Of a DNA stretch of 64,000 nucleotides, positions 51,223 through 60,112 are shown piece after piece. The stretch comes from an uncultured Spirochaetaceae bacterium (GTDB lineage Bacteria > Spirochaetota > Spirochaetia > Sphaerochaetales > Sphaerochaetaceae). Position 1 is the first letter of the stretch. Every line of letters starts with the position of its first letter. The DNA lies in contig CALXYM010000001.1 of NCBI GenBank assembly GCA_944392965.1, forward strand, positions 62,001-126,000. The letters run 5' to 3'. The translations under genes were made by a program, and so were the position numbers. The notes beneath the pieces are model-generated. The model searched no databases, was not told where the DNA came from, and was given only the letters and a program-made list of their open reading frames with translations.

Positions 51223-51431
51223 TTACTTTTTTTTCATATGTTTTTACATTCTGGAAAAAATGTTTCATTCTCTGAGTTTATAATCGTAAGGGAGAAAAAG
51301 ATTAACAGATGTTCGTTATTGTATTAATAATAAGTAAAATTTATAACCATATATAATTAAAGAGGTTGACCCTCGGGGGTAAAAGCATTAATCTTGCCTT
51401 ACCTTATTTATTAGGACGAGAAAGAAAAGGA

Positions 51432-52454
51432 ATGGAAAGTAAAAAGATTAAAGTCGCTGTTATTGGCGCTACTGGTGCAGTTGGCCAGGTTTTCATGTGG
51501 ATGCTTTCAGAGCACCCATGGTTTGAGTTGAGTTACGTAACCGCATCCGCCGCAAGGGTGGGACAGAAATATGCGGCTACCGTACATTGGGTCATGCCAT
51601 TCGAGATGCCGGAGAGCATCAAGGACATGGATGTCAGGGAATTCAATTACGCTCAGATGAAGGAGGCAGGAGTAAGAATCGTATTCTCAGCTCTTCCTGC
51701 CGCAGTTGCCTCGGAAGCGGAGCCTCAGCTCAGGGCAAATGGTTTTTACGTATTTTCCAATGCCGCGGCCATGCGTTATGACTCGAACGTTCCAATCCTG
51801 ATTCCTGAAACGAATGTGGAGCAGCTTGAGCTTATAAGGAAGCAGGGGTATCCTCAGACTGGATTCTGTGTTACGAATGCCAACTGTGTTACAACAGGGC
51901 TTGCCATGGCTCTTGCACCTCTTAAGAAATATGGAATAAAGACCATTACGATCAACAGTTATCAGAGTGTCTCCGGTGCAGGTTATCCAGGTCTTTCCTC
52001 TTTTGATATCACAGATAACTGTATTCCTTTCATCAAGGGAGAGGAGGAGAAGATAGAGAAGGAGATTAAGAAGATCCTCTCCATAGATCCGGAAGTATAT
52101 GCCTATACTGTAAGGGTTCCCGTTATGTTCGGACACCTTGAGACGGTATGGCTTGAGACCGAGCAGGATGTGAGTGAGGAGCAAATAATCGAGGATTGGC
52201 ATAATTTCAATACTGTTCCAGATCTTCCATCGACTCCGGCTCAGCCTATCGAGTATTCTGCGGAGCCAACATTTCCTCAGCCGAAATATGCTTTCTGGGG
52301 TAATCCGAAAGGAATGGTGGTCTATACGGGAAGACTCAAGAAGAAGAACGGTAAGATTGGATTCTGTCTTCTTGTGAATAACATTGTAAAAGGTGCTGCC
52401 GGCGGGTCAATCCAGAATGCCGAGGCCTTTGTTCAGAAATTCGGATTAATATAA
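51432..52454 (+). CDS. asd: Aspartate-semialdehyde dehydrogenase
   Basis: The 340-residue enzyme reduces beta-aspartyl phosphate to aspartate semialdehyde for lysine, threonine and methionine synthesis. It has VAVIGATGAVGQVF at the NADP site, the catalytic Cys in TNANCVTTGLA, the GAGYPG loop and RVPVMFGHLETVWLE with the catalytic His. This is the archaeal/fungal-type branch rather than the E. coli type, judged by the NANC and PVMFGH motifs. The start at ATG 51432 begins the Rossmann strand; its RBS is poor (AAGGA directly before ATG) and the frame reaches back to a TTG at 51366. A bidirectional terminator follows. Confidence 0.92.
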   Translation: MESKKIKVAVIGATGAVGQVFMWMLSEHPWFELSYVTASAARVGQKYAATVHWVMPFEMPESIKDMDVREFNYAQMKEAGVRIVFSALPAAVASEAEPQLRANGFYVFSNAAAMRYDSNVPILIPETNVEQLELIRKQGYPQTGFCVTNANCVTTGLAMALAPLKKYGIKTITINSYQSVSGAGYPGLSSFDITDNCIPFIKGEEEKIEKEIKKILSIDPEVYAYTVRVPVMFGHLETVWLETEQDVSEEQIIEDWHNFNTVPDLPSTPAQPIEYSAEPTFPQPKYAFWGNPKGMVVYTGRLKKKNGKIGFCLLVNNIVKGAAGGSIQNAEAFVQKFGLI

Positions 52455-52472
52455 AATATATCAGTTTCCTCC

Positions 52473-52499
52473 AGCCCTCTTAAGTCTCTTAGGAGGGCT
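52473..52499. terminator. Shared terminator of asd and the U32 gene
   Basis: AGCCCTCTTAAG, loop TCT, CTTAGGAGGGCT (one wobble). The 3' arm overlaps the stop codon of the convergent U32 gene. Confidence 0.8.
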
Positions 52500-54492
52500 C
52501 TTCTTTTACTATCGTCTGACAGTCTCTTACGAGGACAAGGTATTCCTTTCCGTTCTGCTGAATATGGTAATCATGTTTTTTCCCACATCCTTCACAGCTC
52601 TTTCTTTTTGAATCATGACGATAGCAGCTTCTTGAGAGGAACAGCGGTGGTTTAAAGCCGTTTAACGGTGTGGGGGTGACGGGCCATGGTTTTTCGTATG
52701 AGTTGAAATCGAATGTCAGATACGCCCCTTTGAGATTGTCACCAAGAACATCTCTTACGAGAGCCACGCTTTCCCTGTTTGATGCATACATGTAGATGTC
52801 CATGAAGTATGAGTATTCTGGATGACGCTTTGCCCAATATAGGTCTGCTATGTTGTTCAATCCAATCAGCACAGGGCCTTTTGTGTGTCTCAGATTCTCC
52901 AGAATCCTTTCGTACTTTTCCTCTTCTTTGTACGTGATAGGGGAGAGCGTGAAATACGTTACTCCATCTATTTTGACTCCATTTTCATTCCACGGGGTAT
53001 CAACATCAGTTAACAACGATCTTTCGGGAAGAGAGATACTTTCTTCATTCCATTCTTCTTTTCGATAATACTTTTCATCCGTTTTCATCTCCTCTAGTGC
53101 TGAGAGGAAATTCCTTCTTGCTTCTTTTGCTTCCTTTTCCCTGACCGATAGCCCATCTTTGTTTTCAATTTCCGTTATGGCAAGAACCTTGTCCGTGGTA
53201 CTCTGAGAGAATATCCTGCGTATGTTTTCCGTGTTGTTTTTTCTCTCTGCTTTCTCCGTCTCTACTTGATAGCTTTTCTCAAGGATATCCGTGGTGACGG
53301 TTATCGTATTGGGAGAAATCATTACTTTGGCTTTTACTTCCTCTTTTTCCTCTTTTAGAGCATCGGTGTTTATCTTTTTAAGAGTAATTGAGGAGTCACT
53401 TATCTTATAGACCGGTAATCCGTATGAGAAGGTGATGTCGTCATTCAATAACACCTCTCCTTTCCCTCTGGTCTTTGCAGAGAACTTGTATGCACTGTTA
53501 TCTTTCTGCAGTATCATCAGTCCGTCTCGGTCCTTTATCTCTTCTGAGAGTGCGATTTGCAGTACTTTCCCCCTTTGTCCTGTGATCCTACCGACGGCTT
53601 TTCCCTCATGTCCCGTGTAGTTTTCCGTTATCAGGTTGTCGTGTCCCGGGCCCTTATAATGGAAGAATCCATCGGAGTGTTCTCTTAAGAACGTATAGGG
53701 GTGCATGTCCTCATCATCTTTACCATCTAAGATGGAACGATAGTATCGTGCGGTATAATAAACGTATTCGTTACCTTTCATCCGTCCTTCGACCTTGACG
53801 CTGTCTATTCCCATCTTTTCCAAGGTAAGGATGTCTTTCCCTGCATCCATGTCCTTCATGCTGAATGGGAAAAGATGATCTTTATCCTCATCCTTGAACC
53901 ATGTCCGGCAGATCTGGGCACACTCTCCTCTGTTCGCACTGCGTCCCGTTTTCTCCAAAGATGCCATGCAAAGGCCTGAGAAGCCGTAACACATCGCTCC
54001 GTGTATGAATACCTTCAGTTCGATCTCAGGATTGTTTTTTCTTATTTTCTCTATCTCTTTTAAACTGAGCTCCCTTGATAGCACCACGCGTTCAGCTCCG
54101 AGTTCTCTGAGCATCTTAACCCCGTAATTCGTATGCACCGCAAGCTGGGTGGAGGCATGTATGCCAAGGGTTGGAAAGTGATTTTTCAGTAATCTTATCA
54201 CACCAAGATCCTGAACTATGATGCCATCAACTCCGCATTTTTCTATCTCTTTCAGCACATCAAATACTCTTTCCAGTTCACTGTCCCGGATGAGCGTATT
54301 TATCGTGATGTATATCTTCCTGCCATTGTCTTTCGCGTATTTCCTTATCTTCCGGTAATCGCTGAAGGAGAAGTTCTCCGCCCCTTTCCGGGCCGAGAAA
54401 TCTTTGAGGCCGAAATATACAGAGTCTGCTCCGCCTAAGAAGGCATATACGGCATTTTCCAGATTTCCTGCGGGCATTGAGAGTTCTATCAT
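52489..54492 (-). CDS. Peptidase U32 family protein (RlhA/TrhP-like)
   Basis: The 667-residue protein has a U32 domain: MPAGNLENAVYAFLGGADSV, FVRELSLKEI-type segment (VLSRELSLKEIEKI), and the signature IHGAMCYGFSGLCMASLEKT with RSANRGECAQICR. Members are linked to collagen degradation or, in E. coli, to RNA hydroxylation (RlhA, TrhP). The C-terminal third has an extra Cys cluster (CYRHDSKRKSCEGCGKK), probably metal-binding. There is no RBS; TGA-TACACT (54507-54499) lies 6 bases before ATG 54492, so the mRNA is probably leaderless. The gene is divergent from the cyclic-nucleotide-binding gene. Confidence 0.9.
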   Translation of the reverse strand: MIELSMPAGNLENAVYAFLGGADSVYFGLKDFSARKGAENFSFSDYRKIRKYAKDNGRKIYITINTLIRDSELERVFDVLKEIEKCGVDGIIVQDLGVIRLLKNHFPTLGIHASTQLAVHTNYGVKMLRELGAERVVLSRELSLKEIEKIRKNNPEIELKVFIHGAMCYGFSGLCMASLEKTGRSANRGECAQICRTWFKDEDKDHLFPFSMKDMDAGKDILTLEKMGIDSVKVEGRMKGNEYVYYTARYYRSILDGKDDEDMHPYTFLREHSDGFFHYKGPGHDNLITENYTGHEGKAVGRITGQRGKVLQIALSEEIKDRDGLMILQKDNSAYKFSAKTRGKGEVLLNDDITFSYGLPVYKISDSSITLKKINTDALKEEKEEVKAKVMISPNTITVTTDILEKSYQVETEKAERKNNTENIRRIFSQSTTDKVLAITEIENKDGLSVREKEAKEARRNFLSALEEMKTDEKYYRKEEWNEESISLPERSLLTDVDTPWNENGVKIDGVTYFTLSPITYKEEEKYERILENLRHTKGPVLIGLNNIADLYWAKRHPEYSYFMDIYMYASNRESVALVRDVLGDNLKGAYLTFDFNSYEKPWPVTPTPLNGFKPPLFLSRSCYRHDSKRKSCEGCGKKHDYHIQQNGKEYLVLVRDCQTIVKEEPS

Positions 54493-54553
54493 GACTAAAG
54501 TGTATCAAAATATTGTCAAAGAGCATATAATCAGAATAATTGAGGAGGTTGAA

Positions 54554-55096
54554 ATGGAATACGATGCAGGTAATAAGGTTGTGAATGTTCCCAAAGGGCA
54601 TGTTCTCTATCATCAGGGGGATGAGTGCAATACCATGTTCGTCCTCCTTAGCGGTGCTATGGGACTTTATCTTAATTACGGAACGAAGGATCAGTTCGCA
54701 CTCATAGTCCTATCCGACAAGGGAGCGAGCCTTGGCGAGATGGGACTCTTGGAAGGAGAGCCGAGGAATGCGACAGCGGTCGCTTTGGCTGATTCTGTTC
54801 TCATTGAGTTGGAGGAGGCTCATTTCCAGGAGTTCCTTGAGAAGCACCCTAATCTTGGAATGAAGATGATAAAGGATCTCGCAGGACGATTCAAAGTCGT
54901 TACTGAGGAACTTCAGAACGCTCAGGATGTCGTGCGGACGATAGTCTCCGAGCTTGAGAGCGATAAGAGCAAGGAGAAGAAGAGTATAAGGGAGAAGCTG
55001 AAGGGAATAGCGGATGTCCTTCTGGATGTTCCCAAGGATGTCCCACCTGATTTATATGTCACATGCTATACCCGGACACATGGCAATCTACACTGA
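54554..55096 (+). CDS. Cyclic nucleotide-binding domain protein without DNA-binding domain
   Basis: The 180-residue protein has a cNMP-binding fold from residue 8 to about 115: VVNVPKGHVLYHQGDECNTM, LLSGAMGLYLNYG and the phosphate-binding-cassette-like GEMGLLEGEPRNATAVA. The C-terminal part is helical and charged (LESDKSKEKKSIREKLKGIA) and shows no Crp-type HTH, so it is probably not a direct transcription factor. ATG 54554 follows GGAGG; the frame runs back into the divergent U32 gene. It may sense a nucleotide or act as a stand-alone regulator of neighbouring functions. The ligand Arg/Ser of CRP is replaced in part (EPRNATA). Confidence 0.87.
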   Translation: MEYDAGNKVVNVPKGHVLYHQGDECNTMFVLLSGAMGLYLNYGTKDQFALIVLSDKGASLGEMGLLEGEPRNATAVALADSVLIELEEAHFQEFLEKHPNLGMKMIKDLAGRFKVVTEELQNAQDVVRTIVSELESDKSKEKKSIREKLKGIADVLLDVPKDVPPDLYVTCYTRTHGNLH

Positions 55097-55116
55097 ATAG
55101 ATAATAGATTATCTAT
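55097..55116 (+). promoter_or_regulatory. 20-base palindrome upstream of pckG
   Basis: ATAGATAATAGATTATCTAT is a perfect palindrome (9 bases each side of AG) between the cNMP protein gene and pckG. It may be an operator. A second small hairpin TCTGGA-TAAC-TCCAGA lies at 55162-55177 before the RBS. Confidence 0.5.
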
Positions 55117-55197
55117 ATTGCAAAAGAAGGGTTATTCCGATACTCTTAAAGATGAAAATATTCTGGATAACTCCAGATTAATATAAGGAGAATTCTA

Positions 55198-57021
55198 ATG
55201 ACGGTTAATGATCTTAAGCATGCAAAGCTCGTCAGCTGGATTGAGGAGATTAAAGCTCTCTGTGAACCGGATGACGTAGTAATCGCGGATGGCTCCAAGG
55301 CTCAGTATGATGAGCTCATCAAAGGATGTGTTGATTCCGGACTTGCCATTCGTCTGAATGAAGAGAAGAAGCCGGGATGTGTTCTTTTCCATTCCGATCC
55401 TTCTGACGTTGCACGTGTAGAGAAGAGGACGTTCATCGCTTCTGAAAAGGAAGAGGATGCCGGTCCTACAAACAACTGGATTGATCCGAAAGAACTCAAG
55501 GCTACGATGACGGAGCTTTATAAGGGATGTATGCATGGCAGGACCATGTATGTAATTCCATTCTCAATGGGCCCACTCGGTTCCCCGATTTCAAAGATCG
55601 GTGTTGAGATCACGGATAGCGCATACGTTGTATGTAACATGATGATCATGACACGTGTTGGTGTGAAGGTTCTCGACCTCCTTGGAACGGACGGATACTA
55701 TGTACCATGTCTTCACTCCGTAGGTAAGCCACTTGCAAAGGGCGAGAGCGACAATGGAAAGTGGCCATGTGCACCAATGGAGCACAAGTACATCAGCCAG
55801 TTCCCAGAGACAAGAGAGATCTGGTCATACGGTTCAGGATACGGTGGAAACGCTCTTCTTGGTAAGAAGTGTCTCGCACTGAGAATCGCCAGCGTACTTG
55901 CACGTGATGAGGGATGGCTCGCAGAGCACATGCTCATCTTGAAGATTACTAACCCAGAGGGAAAGAGCAAGTATGTAACAGGTGCATTCCCATCAGCTTG
56001 TGGAAAGACGAACCTTGCCATGCTTATTCCTACCATCCCAGGATGGAAGGTTGAGACGATTGGAGACGATATCGCATGGATGAAGCCTGGAAAGGATGGA
56101 AGGCTCTATGCTATCAACCCAGAGGCAGGTTTCTTCGGTGTAGCACCTGGAACAAGCGCAAGCAGCAACTATAACGCACTCATGGCTGCAAGCAAGAACA
56201 CGATCTTCACGAACGTTGCTCTTACAGAGGATAAGGATGTATGGTGGGAGGGAATCGGATACGATGCTCCTGGCAAGCTTATCGATTGGCACGGAAATGA
56301 GTGGATTCAGGACAAGGGCAATAAGGAGCAGGCTCCTGCTGCACATCCAAATTCAAGATTTACAGCTCCAGCTTCACAGTGCCCATGTATCGCACCAGAG
56401 TGGGAGGATCCCGCAGGAGTTCCAATTTCTGCAATCCTCTTCGGTGGTAGAAGACCTTCAACTATCCCACTGGTACACATGGCACGCAACTGGAACCATG
56501 GTGTATTCCTCGGTTCAATCGTAGGATCTGAGGTAACGGCTGCAACACTCGATGTCAAGGCTGGAACAATCAGAAGAGATCCGTTCGCAATGCTCCCATT
56601 CTGTGGATACAACATGGGTGACTATTTCCAGCACTGGATTGATGTAGGTAAGGCAGCTCCAAGTGAGGATGTTCTTCCAAAGATCTTCTATGTCAACTGG
56701 TTCAGAAAGACGGCTGACGGCAAGTGGCTATGGCCAGGATACGGTGATAACAGCCGTGTTCTCAAGTGGATCTTTGAGTGCTGCGATGGAACAGCAAAGA
56801 CTGTTGATACGGAAATCGGTATCATGCCTACAGTTGATGCTATCGATCGCCCGGAGGGAGTATCTGAAGAGGATATGAAGGCCCTTCTCACAGTCGATAA
56901 GGCTGGATGGCTCAAGGAAGTTGAGGACATCAGGACCAACCATTATCCGAAGTTCGGAAAGCACCTTCCAAAGGAGCTTTCAGAGATGCTCGATACTCTT
57001 GAAGCAGCTCTTAAGAAATAA
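55198..57021 (+). CDS. pckG: Phosphoenolpyruvate carboxykinase (GTP)
   Basis: The 607-residue enzyme interconverts oxaloacetate and PEP with GTP. It has the kinase-1a P-loop [12 protein letters not shown] (about 262-273) with the reactive Cys, the kinase-2 [11 protein letters not shown], the PEP-binding [11 protein letters not shown] (about 217-227), and [18 protein letters not shown]. Length and motifs are of the GTP class, not the ATP class. It probably works toward oxaloacetate in a fermentative organism. RBS AAGGAG. Codon use is markedly biased (GGA, CTC, AAG), which suggests high expression. Its own terminator follows. Confidence 0.96.
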   Translation: MTVNDLKHAKLVSWIEEIKALCEPDDVVIADGSKAQYDELIKGCVDSGLAIRLNEEKKPGCVLFHSDPSDVARVEKRTFIASEKEEDAGPTNNWIDPKELKATMTELYKGCMHGRTMYVIPFSMGPLGSPISKIGVEITDSAYVVCNMMIMTRVGVKVLDLLGTDGYYVPCLHSVGKPLAKGESDNGKWPCAPMEHKYISQFPETREIWSYGSGYGGNALLGKKCLALRIASVLARDEGWLAEHMLILKITNPEGKSKYVTGAFPSACGKTNLAMLIPTIPGWKVETIGDDIAWMKPGKDGRLYAINPEAGFFGVAPGTSASSNYNALMAASKNTIFTNVALTEDKDVWWEGIGYDAPGKLIDWHGNEWIQDKGNKEQAPAAHPNSRFTAPASQCPCIAPEWEDPAGVPISAILFGGRRPSTIPLVHMARNWNHGVFLGSIVGSEVTAATLDVKAGTIRRDPFAMLPFCGYNMGDYFQHWIDVGKAAPSEDVLPKIFYVNWFRKTADGKWLWPGYGDNSRVLKWIFECCDGTAKTVDTEIGIMPTVDAIDRPEGVSEEDMKALLTVDKAGWLKEVEDIRTNHYPKFGKHLPKELSEMLDTLEAALKK

Positions 57022-57028
57022 CTTCCAT

Positions 57029-57050
57029 CCCCAGGGCTTCGGCCTTGGGG
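57029..57050 (+). terminator. Terminator of pckG
   Basis: CCCCAGGGC, TTCG tetraloop, GCCTTGGGG, then AGATTTTTTTCAC. Confidence 0.93.
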
Positions 57051-57114
57051 AGATTTTTTTCACAAAGAATTTACGTATTCTTTATTGTTTTTTCTTTTAT
57101 CACTGTTATTCTTA

Positions 57115-57290
57115 TCATAGAAAAGATGAAAGCGATGCGCTGAAAGGAGAATCCCTTAGGCGGAAAAATAGGAAGAGCCTGTACGTGGCTTTCCAGCTAA
57201 GAATGGCCAAGGATCCCGTATTTATAGAGCGCAGAGCTTCTTCTTCATTATAATAGGCTGTTACGGGTACTCGAAGGAGTACCTTTTGTT
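57115..57290 (+). ncRNA. Candidate small RNA or decayed leader between pckG and the WYL gene
   Basis: About 240 bases without a credible gene lie between two terminators. A promoter-like stretch TTGTTT...TATTCT or TATCAT (about 57085-57117) precedes it, and GGTACTC-GAAG-GAGTACC (57266-57283) with TTTTGTTTT ends it. A transcript of about 160 bases would result. The sequence does not match SRP, RNase P or tmRNA signatures that I can recognise. A plus-strand frame in it is short and lacks a start signal. Confidence 0.35.
57266..57283 (+). terminator. Hairpin terminator abutting the WYL promoter
   Basis: GGTACTC, loop GAAG, GAGTACC, then TTTTGTTTTATAC. The T-run overlaps the -10 (TATACT 57292-57297) of the next gene. 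Confidence 0.7.
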
Positions 57291-57303
57291 TTATACTTCT
57301 CTT

Positions 57304-58203
57304 ATGAGCCAGACAGAGAGGATTTTTCATATTCTGGATCTCCTGATGGAGAGGGGAAGTTTCCGTCGGGATGAGGTTGCCAGGTTTTTTGAGGTTTCAG
57401 AGAAACAGATCTGGCGAGATAAGGAGTATCTTCGTGACCGTTGCCCACTCTCATGTGGAAACCTTGATATCATATTCGACAGAAAGCTCAGAGCCTATGT
57501 CCTTACTCCTGAGTCCGCTGATGCTCTTATCCGATGGAGGGCGGAGTCTTCTTTAAACATTGCAAAGGAAAAAGGGGAGGGAAAGAGCTCCTCTTTTTCA
57601 AGCAGCATGGTCCTCTCCGATGCATCCTACATAACCTATAAGAGCTATGCCAAGGAGAATTTCTCTCCATCCGTCTATGAGAGGATAATGCTTGCTCTGA
57701 AAACGAAAAGAAGGATAGTCATTTCTTATCCGACATCAAAAAGACATCCTACGAGAACCGTTGAGCCACTACATTTGATAAACTATGGTGAGATATGGTA
57801 TCTTCTAGCCGCTGTGGATGGTGTCATACTCACTTACAGTCTTTCCCGTATCGCGGATGTCACCGTTACGGATATTCCCATCTCTTTCTCCGACGAGGAG
57901 AAGCTGAGGCGTCTGATTGATGGTTATGGAATATATTCAGATGATAGGAATAGCAGGGAATATGTGATATGGTTCTACTCCTGGGCTATACCTATTGTCT
58001 CCAATCAGGTATGGCAGAAGGATCAGAAGATGAGGCTTTTAGAAGGGGGAAGAATTCTCGAGCTCTCTCTTCCGATAAGCAATCATACAGAACTCATGTC
58101 CAGAATCCTTTTCTATGGGGATGCCGCGGAACCCAGGGCACCGGAGGATTTTGTCGCCGAGTATAAGATGAAATGCAGGGATATGGCTGAACGTTATGAA
58201 TGA
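57304..58203 (+). CDS. WYL-domain transcriptional regulator
   Basis: The 299-residue protein has an N-terminal winged HTH (MSQTERIFHILDLLMERGSF, VARFFEVSEKQIWRDKEYLR) and a WYL domain in the middle (RIVISYPTSKRHPTRTVEPL, INYGEIWYLLAAVDG) followed by a C-terminal WCX-like region. WYL proteins sense nucleic acids or nucleotides and often control DNA-damage or defence genes. TATACT ends 6 bases before ATG 57304 and no RBS is seen, so it is probably leaderless. The gene overlaps the next one by 8 bases. Confidence 0.88.
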   Translation: MSQTERIFHILDLLMERGSFRRDEVARFFEVSEKQIWRDKEYLRDRCPLSCGNLDIIFDRKLRAYVLTPESADALIRWRAESSLNIAKEKGEGKSSSFSSSMVLSDASYITYKSYAKENFSPSVYERIMLALKTKRRIVISYPTSKRHPTRTVEPLHLINYGEIWYLLAAVDGVILTYSLSRIADVTVTDIPISFSDEEKLRRLIDGYGIYSDDRNSREYVIWFYSWAIPIVSNQVWQKDQKMRLLEGGRILELSLPISNHTELMSRILFYGDAAEPRAPEDFVAEYKMKCRDMAERYE

Positions 58204-59077
58204 TTTTGAATATATTACCACTGATTCAAGACTCATAGAGCTTGTTTCAGATTTTGAAAAGAGCGATTCAATCGCTGTTGATTTCGAGGAGGAGTGTAAT
58301 CTGCATGCATATGGGGAACATATCTCGATAATCCAGATCTATGACAGGAGGAACTTCTATATAATCGATGTCCTTTCCAAGGATATAAGCGATAAGGGGT
58401 TAAAAGCTCTCTTTACTTCAGATGTTGAAAAGATTTGGTTTGAGTGTCACTCCGATCTTGCAATCCTATACAAGAAACATCACATAAAGGCGAGGAACGT
58501 ATTCGATCTGAGGGTTCTTGCAAAAGCTTTAGGAGATATCCACGGACTCGATTCTATTCTCAGAACATTCTTAGGAATAGAGCGGGAGGAGGGGAAAAAG
58601 AAGAACCAGAGGGAGAACTGGATGAAGCGTCCTATAGAAGAGGGAATGCTTACTTATGCGCTCAAAGATGTTGAGTATCTCTTTGATCTGAAAGATGTCC
58701 TATTAAAGGAAGTTGAAAAGAAGAAGCTTTTGAAACAGGTCCTTCACACGATGAAGAGCGTTACGGATATAAAGCCTTCCAAGCCGGGGTGGATGAAGAT
58801 ATGCAACACCAGTATGCTGAGTGCTAAGGAGCGTGTCTACCTGAAGAACATCTTCAATGCAAGGGAGAGGATCGCAGAGCGTTTCAATACGCCTGCTGTG
58901 AACGTTCTTGAAAAGAAAGATGTGATTGCTCTTGCAAAGTTATCTCCTCTTTCCGATGAAGAGATAAAAGAATTCTTGAAAAAAGCACCAGCCAGATATC
59001 GCAGATTCCTGCTTGACGGAGTATTGAAAGCTACTATATCGAGCAGAAGAGAGTGCGAGGAGAAGGGGATAAAATAA
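58196..59077 (+). CDS. rnd: Ribonuclease D-like 3'-5' exonuclease
   Basis: The 293-residue protein has the DEDDy exonuclease fold: IAVDFEEECNLHAYGEHISI (motif 1), WFECHSDLAILYKKHHI with VFDLRVLAKALG (motif 2) and TYALKDVEYLFDL (motif 3 with Tyr and Asp). A HRDC-like helical domain follows (ERIAERFNTPAVNVLEKKDV). RNase D trims tRNA 3' ends. Translation is coupled to the WYL gene by an 8-base overlap. The first motif has D-F-E instead of the commoner D-T-E, which still provides both acids. Confidence 0.88.
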   Translation: MNDFEYITTDSRLIELVSDFEKSDSIAVDFEEECNLHAYGEHISIIQIYDRRNFYIIDVLSKDISDKGLKALFTSDVEKIWFECHSDLAILYKKHHIKARNVFDLRVLAKALGDIHGLDSILRTFLGIEREEGKKKNQRENWMKRPIEEGMLTYALKDVEYLFDLKDVLLKEVEKKKLLKQVLHTMKSVTDIKPSKPGWMKICNTSMLSAKERVYLKNIFNARERIAERFNTPAVNVLEKKDVIALAKLSPLSDEEIKEFLKKAPARYRRFLLDGVLKATISSRRECEEKGIK

Positions 59078-59122
59078 GGAAAAAATGATGAATGACTCCT
59101 CCCTTTCTGCTATTCTTTAACC

Positions 59123-60112
59123 ATGTATGAAGCACAGAAAGACAGATACGATAACATGATGTACAGGAGAGCAGGTCGGAGCGGACTGGTCCTTTCTGCC
59201 CTCAGTTTAGGTTTTTGGCATAATTTCGGTGCAAACGGGGATTATGGCGAGATGAAGAGGATGGTCTATACCGCTTTCGATAACGGTATAATGAGCTTTG
59301 ATCTTGCGAATAATTATGGCCCTCCAGGAGGAGAGGCAGAGCTGAACTTCGGCAGGATATTCAAAGACGGCTTAAGATCTTATAGGGATGAGATCGTGAT
59401 AAGTACGAAGGCCGGTTATCAGATGTGGCCGGGGCCATCAGGAAAAGGTGGAGGTAGGAAGCATCTTCTTGCCTCCCTGGATCAGAGCCTTGAGAGGATG
59501 GGACTTGATCATGTTGATATATACTACCATCATTGTCCTGATCCTGAGACTCCTCTGGAAGAGACTGTGGATGCTCTCTGTGATGCTGTCAGAAGTGGAA
59601 AGACCCGCTATGTTGCTCTTTCAAAATATAGTGCGGATGAGACTAGGAAGGCTTATGATCTTTTCAAGGAGTATGGAATACATCCGGTTCTAAATCAGGT
59701 AAGGTACTCGATATTGAATCGGGAATCAGATAAGGACAATCTCTTCCTCACTCTGAATGGTCTTGGCATGGGAGCTGCAATATTCTCTCCACTGGCACAA
59801 GGTCTTTTAACGGATAAGTATCTCTCAGGTGAAGTTCCTGTAGCATCACGTGCTCATGAGAACGTTTATCTTAAAGAAAGTGATATCACGGCAGGTCTGC
59901 TTGCCCGTCTTGAGGAGCTTAGAAAAATTGCCTCCCTACGGGGCCAGAGTCTTGCGGAGATGGCCATCGCCTTCGCCCTCTCCCAGCGCAGTGTCACAAC
60001 TGTCCTTGTCGGGGCGAGAAATACCGAGCAGCTTCTTGAGAACATAAGAACTCTTGAGACAGATCTTAATTTCACTTCTGAAGAGGTTGATGAGATCCTG
60101 TCTTACGCCTGA
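59123..60112 (+). CDS. Aldo/keto reductase (YghZ/GpR-like)
   Basis: The 329-residue protein belongs to the AKR14/Kv-beta-like group. The opening YRRAGRSGLVLSALSLGFWH and FDLANNYGPPGGEAELNFGR carry the Asp and Tyr of the tetrad, STKAGYQMWPGP the Lys, and VDIYYHHCPDPETPLEETVD the His. The GPPxGxAE phrase is that of E. coli YghZ, which reduces L-glyceraldehyde-3-phosphate and methylglyoxal. TGC-TATTCT ends 6 bases before ATG 59123 and no RBS is present, so it is probably leaderless. It converges with the xanthine dehydrogenase gene with no gap at all. Confidence 0.92.
   Translation: MYEAQKDRYDNMMYRRAGRSGLVLSALSLGFWHNFGANGDYGEMKRMVYTAFDNGIMSFDLANNYGPPGGEAELNFGRIFKDGLRSYRDEIVISTKAGYQMWPGPSGKGGGRKHLLASLDQSLERMGLDHVDIYYHHCPDPETPLEETVDALCDAVRSGKTRYVALSKYSADETRKAYDLFKEYGIHPVLNQVRYSILNRESDKDNLFLTLNGLGMGAAIFSPLAQGLLTDKYLSGEVPVASRAHENVYLKESDITAGLLARLEELRKIASLRGQSLAEMAIAFALSQRSVTTVLVGARNTEQLLENIRTLETDLNFTSEEVDEILSYA

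Noticed and set aside
56921-57253. 110-codon frame running from the end of pckG through its terminator
   Set aside because: It crosses a strong terminator and begins inside pckG; no independent start signals.
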